A stretch of 51,625 bases of DNA from an uncultured Prevotellaceae bacterium (GTDB lineage: Bacteria; Bacteroidota; Bacteroidia; Bacteroidales; Muribaculaceae), in assembly GCA_945921235.1 (NCBI GenBank), contig CAMEKH010000003.1, positions 1 through 51,625 on the forward strand. The letters are read 5' to 3'. The notes below the pieces were generated by a model. That model ran no database searches and was not told where the DNA came from. It saw only the letters and a program-made list of their open reading frames with translations. The translations under genes were made by a program, and so were the position numbers. The first letter of the stretch is position 1, and each line of letters opens with the position of its first letter. Shown in pieces: positions 44,412 through 51,625 of this stretch.

Positions 44412-45809
44412 ATGCAAGAAAATAACGACAAAAGATGGAGTAAATGCCTTGAGATAATCAAGGATAATGTGACTCAAGCCCAGTATGATGCTTGGTTTGA
44501 GCCAATCGTGTATAGGGGTTTTGATGCCAAGAACACGATACTTCTTGAGGTTCCGTCGTTGTATTTTGCAGAAATGCTCGAAGATAAATACGCCAATATT
44601 TTGAAGATGGTGTTTTCAAAGATATTTGGCGGAGCATTCAGGTTGCGTTATTTCTACTCAGTGGCGAGTGAGCCGGAGGCAAATATAGAGGTTCAAGGAT
44701 TAAATAAAAGCACCATTATTACTAATAAGGTGGAAAGAGCCTCACAACAGATGGCAAATCCGTTTGCTAAGGTTGAATATGCCGATATTGACCCTCAGCT
44801 CAATCCGAAGTACACTTTTGAGAACTATTGTGGCAGCATGAGCAATAAGTTGCCTGTAAGTATAGGCAAAGCGATAGCTTCCGACCCAAATTGCAAGACG
44901 TTCAATCCCTTGTTTATATTCGGTCCGACCGGTGTGGGAAAGACACACTTGATTGAGGCAATAGGAATAAAGATAAAGGAGAATAATCCGCATAGTCGAG
45001 TTCTTTATATCACTGCACCTGTCTTTGAGCGGCAATATACCACAGCCGTGAGTCATAACAAGGTGAATGACTTTATGAATTTTTACCAAAGCATTGATGT
45101 GCTGATAGTAGATGATATTCAAGAATTTGCGGGCAAGACAGGAACACAAAATACCTTCTATCATATATTCAATCATTTGCATCAGAATCAAAAGCAGTTG
45201 ATATTATCGAGTGATTGCAGACCTACCGATATGGACGGAATGATGCCTCGATTAATATCACGTTTTAAGTGGGGAATGACCGTAGAGCTATATCCGCCTG
45301 ATTATGATTTGCGACGTGAAGTATTGACGATGAAGGCATATCAAGATGGCTTGTCGATACCTACCGATGTGCTCGATTATATTGCTACCAATGTCACTGA
45401 TAGTGTAAGAGAATTGGAGGGAATAGTGGTGTCGCTGTTAGCTCATGCTACAATGCTAAATCATGAGATAACGATAGATTTGGCGCGTGCGGTTTTGGCA
45501 AATGCAGTGAAAGTGTCGAAGCGACAGATAACCTTTGAACTGATTGCAGAAACCGTCTGCTCGCATTATAACATTGATGTGGATTTGCTTTATGGTAAAT
45601 CGCGGAAAAGAGAAATTTCAGATGCACGTCAGGTGGTAATGTATCTTGCCAAGAAACTTACGCAATTATCATCGACAAACATCGGACTTCGACTTTCGAG
45701 AAATCATGCAACAGTGCTACATGCATGTAAGAATATTGAAGAGCGATTATCTGTAGAGAAAGATTTAAGAGAAGAACTTGAAGCAATAGAAAATGAGTTT
45801 AAGAGCTGA
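44412..45809 (+). CDS. dnaA: Chromosomal replication initiator DnaA
   Basis: This 465-residue AAA+ ATPase opens the replication origin. The N-terminal domain I (1-80) is followed by a short linker, then domain III with FENYCGSMSNKLP, Walker A GPTGVGKTHL and Walker B VDDIQEF. The C-terminal DNA-binding domain IV has the SRNHATVLHACKNIEE signature. Length is normal. Its 3' end lies inside a terminator stem-loop. dnaN is not adjacent, as in other Bacteroidetes. Confidence 0.97.
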   Translation: MQENNDKRWSKCLEIIKDNVTQAQYDAWFEPIVYRGFDAKNTILLEVPSLYFAEMLEDKYANILKMVFSKIFGGAFRLRYFYSVASEPEANIEVQGLNKSTIITNKVERASQQMANPFAKVEYADIDPQLNPKYTFENYCGSMSNKLPVSIGKAIASDPNCKTFNPLFIFGPTGVGKTHLIEAIGIKIKENNPHSRVLYITAPVFERQYTTAVSHNKVNDFMNFYQSIDVLIVDDIQEFAGKTGTQNTFYHIFNHLHQNQKQLILSSDCRPTDMDGMMPRLISRFKWGMTVELYPPDYDLRREVLTMKAYQDGLSIPTDVLDYIATNVTDSVRELEGIVVSLLAHATMLNHEITIDLARAVLANAVKVSKRQITFELIAETVCSHYNIDVDLLYGKSRKREISDARQVVMYLAKKLTQLSSTNIGLRLSRNHATVLHACKNIEERLSVEKDLREELEAIENEFKS

Positions 45810-45832
45810 TGAATGGTCTTAAACTCATTTTT
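45793..45832 (+). terminator. Terminator overlapping the dnaA stop codon
   Basis: Perfect 12-bp arms ATGAGTTTAAGA (45793-45804) and TCTTAAACTCAT (45817-45828) enclose a 12-base loop and are followed by TTTT. The left arm is the coding sequence for the last residues of DnaA, and the TGA stop (45807-45809) lies in the loop. Confidence 0.8.
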
Positions 45833-45861
45833 AGTTTAGAAAGCGTCAAATTTATAGAGTG

Positions 45862-47433
45862 TCAATTATTCGATAAAAATGAGGCTGCCAATGCTTCGGC
45901 ACAACGTTCACCATCAATAGCAGCCGAAACTATACCTCCGGCATACCCGGCACCTTCACCGCAAGGGTATAAATCCTTTATTTCAGTGTGGGTCATCAGT
46001 GAAGGCTCTCGAGGAATTCGAACAGGCGATGAAGTGCGTGTCTCGACACCAATAATAATAGCCTCATTGGTTAAGAAACCTTTAGCGTATCTTCCGAAAA
46101 TCTCAAAGCCTTTGCGTAGACGCATACTTATGAATTGCGGCAACCATTTATCAATGCGTGATAGCCTGATTCCGGGAGCGTATGATGTGCGTGGAAGGTA
46201 GGTAGATGCTCTTCCCATGACGAAATCGAGCATTCTTTGTGCACCGGCTTTTTGGGTACAGTCGGCTTCCTCAAAGCATTTTCTTTCCAAATCTTCCTGA
46301 AAGCGCATTACACACAATGGGTCGTTCATATCATAATCAATTAAATCTTCGGGACGTAGCTCTACCACCATACCGGAATTTGCCCATTTAGTGCCGCGGT
46401 TAGATGGACTCATACCATTGACTACGAGTTGATTATCTCCACTTGCAGCAGGCACGATGAAGCCTCCGGGACACATACAGAAAGAATATACACCCCTTCC
46501 ATCTACTTGTGTTACGAATGAGTATTCGGCGGCAGGTAAATATTTGCCTCGTCCGGCAGGTGAGTGATATTGAATTTGGTCGATAAGTTGCTGTGGGTGC
46601 TCAAGGCGGACTCCTACGGCAATGCCTTTCGGCTCTAATCGCACATTAAGACTTTTAAGCATTCTATATACATCGCGAGCTGAATGCCCTGTAGCAAGAA
46701 TTACAGGCCCATAATAAGAGTTTCCGTTCGCACATTTCACACCGATAGCTTTGCCATTGTCAAAAATAATTTCATTGACACGAGTATTGAAATGTACCTC
46801 ACCGCCACAATTAATGATGGTGTGGCGAATGTTTTCAATAACTTTCGGCAGTTTGTCCGTGCCGATGTGGGGGTGGGCATCAACAAGAATATCCTCTGAT
46901 GCTCCATGTTGGTGTAATATCCCAAGTATTCTATCAACGGAACCGCGTTTTTTGCTCCGGGTATATAGCTTGCCATCGGAATAAGCCCCTGCACCACCTT
47001 CGCCGAAGCAATAATTGGAATCGTTGTCGACAATCCCTTCACGAGATATCCTTGCAAGGTCTTTTCTTCGTTCGGTAACGTCTTTTCCGCGTTCAAGTAA
47101 AATAGGCTTTATTCCCAGCTCTATTAACCGCAGTGCAGCAAACAATCCTCCCGGACCGGCTCCTACCACAATTGCTTGGCTTTCGCTGTCAACAGGGCGA
47201 TAATCAATTGGGGTGATTAGTGATGTATTTTCCGGCGTTTCGCCTATGTAAATGCGCACTTTGAGGTTTACCATTACTTTTCGTTGGCGTGCATCGATTG
47301 AGCGCTTGATTATTTTTACAGATGAGATGCTATCAGCGTTGATGTGTTCTTGTGCAGCGATATAGCTACGAAGAGTATTGTCGGAATAAGCCGTTATGGG
47401 TTCCACTCTAATTTGAAGTTCTTTTATTGCCAT
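45862..47433 (-). CDS. FAD-dependent dehydrogenase (COG2509 type)
   Basis: This 523-residue flavoprotein has an N-terminal ferredoxin-like domain (about 1-85) and the dinucleotide motif VVGAGPGGLFAALRL at about residue 92. YCFGEGGAGAYSDGKLYTR follows, a hallmark of the COG2509 group. A second nucleotide segment (ILATGHSARDVYRML) and the C-terminal CGEGAGYAGGIVSAAIDG FAD signature complete it. The group is widely conserved but its substrate is unknown. It converges with dnaA. Confidence 0.88.
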   Translation of the reverse strand: MAIKELQIRVEPITAYSDNTLRSYIAAQEHINADSISSVKIIKRSIDARQRKVMVNLKVRIYIGETPENTSLITPIDYRPVDSESQAIVVGAGPGGLFAALRLIELGIKPILLERGKDVTERRKDLARISREGIVDNDSNYCFGEGGAGAYSDGKLYTRSKKRGSVDRILGILHQHGASEDILVDAHPHIGTDKLPKVIENIRHTIINCGGEVHFNTRVNEIIFDNGKAIGVKCANGNSYYGPVILATGHSARDVYRMLKSLNVRLEPKGIAVGVRLEHPQQLIDQIQYHSPAGRGKYLPAAEYSFVTQVDGRGVYSFCMCPGGFIVPAASGDNQLVVNGMSPSNRGTKWANSGMVVELRPEDLIDYDMNDPLCVMRFQEDLERKCFEEADCTQKAGAQRMLDFVMGRASTYLPRTSYAPGIRLSRIDKWLPQFISMRLRKGFEIFGRYAKGFLTNEAIIIGVETRTSSPVRIPREPSLMTHTEIKDLYPCGEGAGYAGGIVSAAIDGERCAEALAASFLSNN

Positions 47434-47472
47434 ATTCTGATGTAAATAGGAACTTTAATTCTCTTGAGAGTG

Positions 47473-47502
47473 CAAAGTTATGAAAAATTTGTGCAATGCC
47501 AA
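47473..47502 (-). promoter_or_regulatory. Predicted promoter of the FAD-dependent dehydrogenase gene
   Basis: On the minus strand, TTG (47502-47500) is followed after 19 bp by TAACTTTG (47480-47473), 39 bp before the start codon. A near-perfect consensus match. Confidence 0.7.
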
Positions 47503-47535
47503 TAGCATCACATATCTCGATTTATAAAATTTTGT

Positions 47536-47543
47536 TACCTTTG
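47536..47543 (+). promoter_or_regulatory. -7 box upstream of the HAD phosphatase gene
   Basis: TACCTTTG matches TAnnTTTG and lies 13 bp before the first ATG (47557) or 34 bp before the second (47578). This close spacing slightly favours the second start. Confidence 0.45.
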
Positions 47544-47556
47544 CGGCTGAAATAAG

Positions 47557-48216
47557 ATGAAACACGGAATAATTATGAATAGCAAGAATATTGGAGTTCT
47601 TTTTGACCTTGATGGAGTGATAATAGATTCAGAGGGGGTATATAGCCGTTTTTGGGTGGAAATTGAGAAACGATATCCCACCGGAATCCCTGATTTTGCA
47701 GCAAAAATAAAGGGTACGAACATTACATCTATTATGAGCCATTATACTGATGAAAACATAAAGCGCATGGTTCTTGATGATTTGGCTGAGTTTGAAAAGC
47801 AGATGCGTTATGATGTTTTTCCTGATGCTATGCGTTTTCTTCAAGACCTTAAAGCTGCGGAAATTCCATGTGCTATGGTGACAAGTAGCGGAGAGATGAA
47901 ACTTTTGCGTCTTTTCAAGCAGCACCCTATGCTGAAAGATTATTTTTCAGCAATAGTTTCGGGCGAAATGGTGACACACTCGAAACCTCACCCGGAATGC
48001 TTTCTGAAAGGAGCTGAATTGATTGGGCGCAGAACGTCTGATTGCGTGGTTTTTGAGGACTCGATATTTGGTGTGGAGTCGGGTATTGCTGCGGGCGCAA
48101 AAGTTGTAGCGCTGACAACCACTTTTCCGGAAGCCATAAAAAACACCAAAGCCGACACATTTATTGATTCATTTGCCGACTTCGGTGTAGAAGATATTAT
48201 GCGTTTGCTAAAGTAG
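47557..48216 (+). CDS. HAD superfamily phosphatase (beta-PGM/PGP-like)
   Basis: This 219-residue hydrolase dephosphorylates a small phosphometabolite. It has motif I FDLDGVIIDSE with the nucleophile Asp, motif II VTSSGEMK, the Lys in SKPHPECFLKG and motif IV VVFEDSIFGVESG with Mg-binding acids. A helical cap domain lies between (about 20-90). The pattern is that of the beta-phosphoglucomutase/phosphoglycolate phosphatase subgroup, but the substrate is not certain. The start could also be the ATG at 47578, seven codons later. It ends 14 bp before the convergent nadC stop. Confidence 0.85.
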   Translation: MKHGIIMNSKNIGVLFDLDGVIIDSEGVYSRFWVEIEKRYPTGIPDFAAKIKGTNITSIMSHYTDENIKRMVLDDLAEFEKQMRYDVFPDAMRFLQDLKAAEIPCAMVTSSGEMKLLRLFKQHPMLKDYFSAIVSGEMVTHSKPHPECFLKGAELIGRRTSDCVVFEDSIFGVESGIAAGAKVVALTTTFPEAIKNTKADTFIDSFADFGVEDIMRLLK

Positions 48217-48229
48217 CAAAACGTAATAA

Positions 48230-49078
48230 TCAGCAGGCTTTAAAACTCATATCAAGACCTTTTACGGAGTGGGTGAGTGCTCCCACTGAAATGTAGTCGA
48301 CGCCGCATTCACCATATTGACGAAGGGTGGCGAAAGTGATGCCACCTGATGATTCAGTTTCGAAACGCCCGTTTATCAGGTCGACAGCTTCGCGAGTGAG
48401 GGCAGGAGTGAAGTTGTCGAGCATAATTCTGTCGACGCCACCTATTGCAATCACACGTTTTAATTCGTCGAGATTTCTAACTTCAATCTCAATTTTCAGC
48501 TCCGGATTATGAGTTTTAACATATTCGTTGGCTTTAATGATGGCGTTTTCTATTCCACCGGCAAAATCCACATGATTGTCTTTCAAGAGAATCATATCGA
48601 ATAGTCCTATGCGATGGTTTACTCCACCACCAATCTTTACGGCTTCTTTTTCCAGCATACGCATGCCCGGTGTAGTCTTCCGAGTGTCAAGCACCTTGGT
48701 TTTTAACCCTTTAAGTTCAGCCATGTATTTCGCAGTGACTGTTGCAATGCCACTCATGCGTTGCATAATATTAAGCATCGTACGCTCTGTCTGTAGGAGC
48801 GATTGAACACGACCTTCCACAACAAATGCAATATCACCAGGCTTTACGTGTGCGCCATCGTGAATAAAAATAGTTGGCTTTAATTCGGCGTCGAATTTCT
48901 TGAACACTTTCATCGCTATATCTACACCCGCAAGAATCCCTTCTTCTTTCACAAGAAGTTGAGATTTTCCCATTTCATCGGCAGGTATACAGCATAATGT
49001 AGTGCAATCGCCATCGCCGATATCTTCGGCAAATGCCAAATCGAGCAACTCATCGATAAGTTCGTCTTTTGTCTTCAT
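48230..49078 (-). CDS. nadC: Nicotinate-nucleotide diphosphorylase (carboxylating)
   Basis: This 282-residue enzyme (quinolinate phosphoribosyltransferase) makes nicotinate mononucleotide from quinolinate and PRPP in de novo NAD synthesis. It shows the family start FAEDIGDGDCTT, NIMQRMSGIATVT, then LDTRKTTPGMRMLEK (quinolinate-binding Arg residues) and GGVNHRIGLFDMILLKDNH. DRIMLDNF and SSGGITFATLRQY follow near the C-terminus. Length is normal. nadA and nadB are not in the window. A perfect palindrome lies at the predicted start of its transcript. Confidence 0.95.
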   Translation of the reverse strand: MKTKDELIDELLDLAFAEDIGDGDCTTLCCIPADEMGKSQLLVKEEGILAGVDIAMKVFKKFDAELKPTIFIHDGAHVKPGDIAFVVEGRVQSLLQTERTMLNIMQRMSGIATVTAKYMAELKGLKTKVLDTRKTTPGMRMLEKEAVKIGGGVNHRIGLFDMILLKDNHVDFAGGIENAIIKANEYVKTHNPELKIEIEVRNLDELKRVIAIGGVDRIMLDNFTPALTREAVDLINGRFETESSGGITFATLRQYGECGVDYISVGALTHSVKGLDMSFKAC

Positions 49079-49093
49079 ATATTTGCGTAAATT

Positions 49094-49123
49094 TTGTTAT
49101 TTCTATATTAATACTTAACTTTG
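49094..49123 (+). promoter_or_regulatory. Predicted promoter of rlmH
   Basis: TTG (49094-49096) is followed after 19 bp by TAACTTTG (49116-49123), a strong consensus match. The start codon is 131 bp further, so the leader would be about 125 bases. Confidence 0.6.
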
Positions 49124-49127
49124 TGTA

Positions 49128-49148
49128 TAATGAATTATAAATTCATTA
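49128..49148. promoter_or_regulatory. Perfect 21-bp palindrome between nadC and rlmH (candidate operator)
   Basis: Nine-bp arms TAATGAATT and AATTCATTA flank a central ATA. It lies 5 bases after the rlmH -7 box (49116-49123) and directly next to a minus-strand -7 box TAAATTTG (49156-49149) for nadC. It therefore covers both expected transcription starts, as an operator for a dimeric repressor would. Confidence 0.5.
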
Positions 49149-49156
49149 CAAATTTA
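49149..49156 (-). promoter_or_regulatory. -7 box upstream of nadC
   Basis: The minus strand reads TAAATTTG, matching TAnnTTTG, 70 bp before the nadC start. No clear -33 TTG is seen at the usual distance. Confidence 0.45.
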
Positions 49157-49254
49157 ATGCAAACGGTATCAATAGCAAAATAAATAGTGAAGTTTCTTGT
49201 TTTTGTTTGTTAGATTCTCTTGAATTGCAAAACAATAATAATTTATAATGATTT

Positions 49255-49728
49255 ATGAAAATAGTACTTGCAGTAGTCGGAAGAATAGGAAATTCATTCT
49301 TAAATGAAGGAATAGATGATTACACTCGGCGCTTGTCGCATTATGTGGCATTTGAAATCAAGTATATTAATGATGCTAAAAACACAAAGAATCTATCGGA
49401 AAAGCAGCAAAAACAGGTGGAAGGAACGAATATTCTTGCAACACTTGAAAAGTCGGACTATGTAGTGTTGCTCGATGAACATGGCAAGGAATACACTTCA
49501 ATGGATTTTTCCCGTTACATAGAGAAGAAGATGCTGAGCGTTGCCCGGCGTCTTGTATTTGTTGTTGGGGGACCATACGGGTTCTCCGATGATGTGTATG
49601 CAAGAGCCAATGAAATGTTGTCGTTATCTAAAATGACTTTTTCTCATGAAATGATAAGACTCATATTTACCGAACAGTTGTATCGTGCTATGACGATTAT
49701 GAACAATGAACCATATCATCATGAGTGA
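49255..49728 (+). CDS. rlmH: 23S rRNA pseudouridine-1915 N3-methyltransferase
   Basis: This 157-residue SPOUT methyltransferase modifies helix 69 of 23S rRNA. It has VVLLDEHGKEYTSMDFSRYI, the SAM-binding VFVVGGPYGFSDDV and the C-terminal LFTEQLYRAMTIMNNEPYHH (the first residues read RLI), all family hallmarks. Length matches the family (about 155). It converges with hemW, whose stop lies 16 bp away. Confidence 0.96.
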   Translation: MKIVLAVVGRIGNSFLNEGIDDYTRRLSHYVAFEIKYINDAKNTKNLSEKQQKQVEGTNILATLEKSDYVVLLDEHGKEYTSMDFSRYIEKKMLSVARRLVFVVGGPYGFSDDVYARANEMLSLSKMTFSHEMIRLIFTEQLYRAMTIMNNEPYHHE

Positions 49729-49744
49729 TTTTCATACGAAGAAA

Positions 49745-50872
49745 TCAGCCGAACATAAGGTCGCGAATTATCATGTCTGATACCATAATGCCTCTCTCAG
49801 TGAGTCTATAATTCGTGCCATTTAATAGCATAAGTTCGTTTTTGATGAATTTATCGACTGAAGTAACAAAATGTCGGTGAAATCTGTCTTCAAAAAGGCG
49901 TTGTAATTCATTCAAATCAACGCCCCATGTTGTGCGAAGACGAATCATAATATATTCATTGTATCGCTCATATTCACTGAGATTTTCATATTCGCATGCA
50001 AGCTCCGAAGATGAGATTCTGTCGATATACTGCTTGGCATTAGCAATGTTGTAGCTCCTCGATTTCCCGTCGTAGCTATGTGCGGCTGCTCCGAGTCCAA
50101 GATAAATTTCACCATTCCAATAGTTGGAATTATGAACAGAATATTTTTTATTTTTGGCAAAATTTGATACCTCATAATGCTCATATCCATAATTGCGAAG
50201 TTCCTTAACCATTACTTCATACATAGATATGTAATCATCTTCACTACATTCATTTATCAATCCTCGTTCTCTCAAGGAATATAACCTTGTCCCCTCTTCA
50301 TAAGAAAGGCTGTAGCATGAAATGTGAGGAACATCGAGAGCTATTGCTTTCGATAAGGAATAGAGCCAAGAATCGAGAGATTGCCCCGGTAGTCCGTATA
50401 TCAAATCTATACTTATATTGTCGATGCCGGCATTCTTTATGTAGTCGACGGCACTTATCGCTTGTAAGGAGTTGTGGCGGCGGTTAATAGTGGTAAGTTC
50501 ACTATCGACAAAGCTCTGTATTCCCATGCTGACGCGGTTAATGCCCAATTCTTTGATAGAGGAAATATATTCTTGAGTCACATCATCTGGGTTAACTTCT
50601 ATGGTGAACTCAATCAACGATTTAAGGCTAAAGATTGAACGTATTCCTTTAACTATTTTACCTATTTGTTCCGGAGAAAGAAGAGATGGCGTGCCACCCC
50701 CAATATAGATTGTTTTTAGCGGTGAGTTGCGTAATTCATTCCGGCGAAGGCTACATTCCTTAATAACAGCATCGATATAGGCATCTTCAAGTCCATTAGT
50801 GCCGATTGAATAAAAATCACAATAAATGCATTTTTTTCTGCAAAATGGTATGTGAATATAGATGCCTGCCAT
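49745..50872 (-). CDS. hemW: Radical SAM heme chaperone HemW
   Basis: This 375-residue protein belongs to the coproporphyrinogen III oxidase-like radical SAM family. It starts with IYIHIPFCRKKCIYCDFYS, which holds the CxxxCxxC iron-sulfur motif, followed by IYIGGGTPSLL and the SAM-site segment EVNPDDVT. GVNRVSMG-type (GINRVSMGIQSF) and IDLIYGLPGQ motifs come next, and a HemN C-terminal domain ends it. Members deliver heme rather than oxidise coproporphyrinogen. It starts 15 bp after the stop of the HD-domain gene. Confidence 0.92.
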   Translation of the reverse strand: MAGIYIHIPFCRKKCIYCDFYSIGTNGLEDAYIDAVIKECSLRRNELRNSPLKTIYIGGGTPSLLSPEQIGKIVKGIRSIFSLKSLIEFTIEVNPDDVTQEYISSIKELGINRVSMGIQSFVDSELTTINRRHNSLQAISAVDYIKNAGIDNISIDLIYGLPGQSLDSWLYSLSKAIALDVPHISCYSLSYEEGTRLYSLRERGLINECSEDDYISMYEVMVKELRNYGYEHYEVSNFAKNKKYSVHNSNYWNGEIYLGLGAAAHSYDGKSRSYNIANAKQYIDRISSSELACEYENLSEYERYNEYIMIRLRTTWGVDLNELQRLFEDRFHRHFVTSVDKFIKNELMLLNGTNYRLTERGIMVSDMIIRDLMFG

Positions 50873-50887
50873 TAGCTGTGAGTGATA

Positions 50888-51511
50888 TTAAATATTTTTG
50901 AAAATAGTTTCAATTTCATTGATAATCTCAGGAGATAATTTCATTCGGATATCGTTTTCTTCTATATGAGTGCTGATAGCTTCAATAAAATGATTCCATT
51001 CATTCTGATAAACGTATTTCATTCTGCGTCCATTTTCGCTATTTGCAGAGCAGCTATAGCTGATATTGGCAAATCGGTCGCATAATTTCACGAAAGGAGC
51101 GTAGGGAGTTTGTCTTATGCCATTGTAGTATTTGTCGCCTGCTCGTTCCTCGCGAGTTCTGCCTTTATCGTTGGTAAGAGCGTAAACAATCTCAACGGCA
51201 ATATTCGCCTGTCGGGAATCAAAGAATTTCAGTGCGAATCTCGATAAATCGTTATATGTGATTCGAGCATCTTCTATGCTATCGTGAAAAAACGCTCCAA
51301 AAATCAAGGGTAAAATATCATCGACATCGGCTATAACTTCATATCCGTATTTCATAACAAAATCAGCTACCATTGACAAGTGATATCCGTAGGGTAGAGA
51401 GCCATCGTAGGTTTGATTTACACTTTCATGTAGCTTCCAAGCCGCATTGCGAATTACATTGATTGTTTCGGTATTATCCGTAACAAAAGAATAGAATAAC
51501 GATTTGTCCAT
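50888..51511 (-). CDS. HD-domain phosphohydrolase (RelA/SpoT-hydrolase-like)
   Basis: This 207-residue protein has the metal-binding pattern of the HD superfamily: His in PYGYHLSMVADF, the HD pair in FFHDSIEDARIT and an Asp in VKLCDRFANISYS. The HDxxED form and the final VKLxDRxxN segment resemble the hydrolase domain of SpoT-type or Mesh1-type (p)ppGpp hydrolases. No synthetase or TGS domain follows, so it would be a stand-alone hydrolase. The actual substrate is inferred only from these motifs. It shares a transcript with hemW. Confidence 0.8.
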   Translation of the reverse strand: MDKSLFYSFVTDNTETINVIRNAAWKLHESVNQTYDGSLPYGYHLSMVADFVMKYGYEVIADVDDILPLIFGAFFHDSIEDARITYNDLSRFALKFFDSRQANIAVEIVYALTNDKGRTREERAGDKYYNGIRQTPYAPFVKLCDRFANISYSCSANSENGRRMKYVYQNEWNHFIEAISTHIEENDIRMKLSPEIINEIETIFKNI

Positions 51512-51539
51512 TGTGAAAAGTGTGACGTTTTCGAATGTG

Positions 51540-51547
51540 CAAAAATA
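51540..51547 (-). promoter_or_regulatory. -7 box upstream of the HD-domain gene
   Basis: The minus strand reads TATTTTTG, matching TAnnTTTG, 28 bp before the start codon at 51511. Confidence 0.5.
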
Positions 51548-51625
51548 GCGAAAATAATTATAAATGCATTGTTTTAAGTGCCAATATTTGGTTCGTATAT
51601 AAGTGGGATAGAAAATTAATGAGGA

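Noticed and set aside
1-51625. tRNA, rRNA genes and CRISPR arrays
   Set aside because: No cloverleaf-type sequence, rRNA segment or regularly spaced repeat array was recognised in the gaps by eye. A covariance-model scan would be needed to exclude small RNAs fully.

Overview
This window looks like a chromosomal segment of a gut-type member of the Bacteroidales. A Muribaculaceae-like organism is my best guess, but it is only an inference. The evidence is a SusC/SusD pair beside a hybrid two-component sensor, DUF4835 and DUF5606 family genes, a tgt-lptG pair, a Tgt without zinc-site cysteines, and repeated Bacteroidetes-style promoters (TTG, about 19 bp, then TAnnTTTG). All protein calls come from reading motifs; no database search was run.

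Layout. 1-1300: a nested inverted repeat and a secreted esterase on the minus strand. 1304-3638: tgt and an LptF/LptG permease. 3812-20305: a polysaccharide utilisation locus (PUL) with a GH43 lipoprotein, a one-piece hybrid sensor/AraC regulator, SusC, SusD, a GH43-fold lipoprotein that appears to have lost its catalytic residues, an FG-GAP propeller protein with a C-terminal sorting-type domain, a small SprB-repeat-like protein with the same type of tail, and a sialidase-fold protein. A 45-codon orphan sorting-domain tail lies inside the locus. The two GH43-fold proteins suggest an arabinose-containing glycan such as arabinan, but the substrate is not proven. 20598-28094: an OmpA-type lipoprotein, an alpha/beta hydrolase, a frameshifted uridine kinase gene, lptB, an ABC-F ATPase and an M13 peptidase. 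28266-34750: dnaN, a DnaQ-like exonuclease, coaBC, a DUF4835 (PorD-like) gene, recN and an rlmB-like gene, tightly packed. 34814-39009: nusB, yajC, a YbbR-domain protein, coaE, a DUF5606 gene and an NlpC/P60 lipoprotein. 39029-41865 (minus): comEC and aroE. 42036-45809: an N-acetylmuramoyl-alanine amidase, an MCE/MlaD protein and dnaA. 45862-51511: an FAD-dependent dehydrogenase, a HAD phosphatase, nadC, rlmH, hemW and an HD-domain phosphohydrolase.

How the parts work together. The PUL would sense glycan breakdown products in the periplasm (hybrid sensor), capture and import oligosaccharides (SusCD), bind glycan at the surface (the GH43-like pseudoenzyme) and cleave it (GH43, perhaps the sialidase-fold protein). 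The sorting-type tails on two PUL proteins suggest type IX export, which fits the PorD-like gene about 13 kb away. The rest is housekeeping: replication, CoA and NAD synthesis, envelope lipid and LPS transport, ribosome modification and cell-wall turnover.

The points most worth following up are the GH43-fold pseudoenzyme, the sorting-domain remnant, the uridine kinase frameshift, a perfect 21-bp palindrome covering both predicted start sites between nadC and rlmH, and a cluster of GCTATAA repeats upstream of dnaA. No tRNA, rRNA, CRISPR array, transposase or phage gene was recognised.
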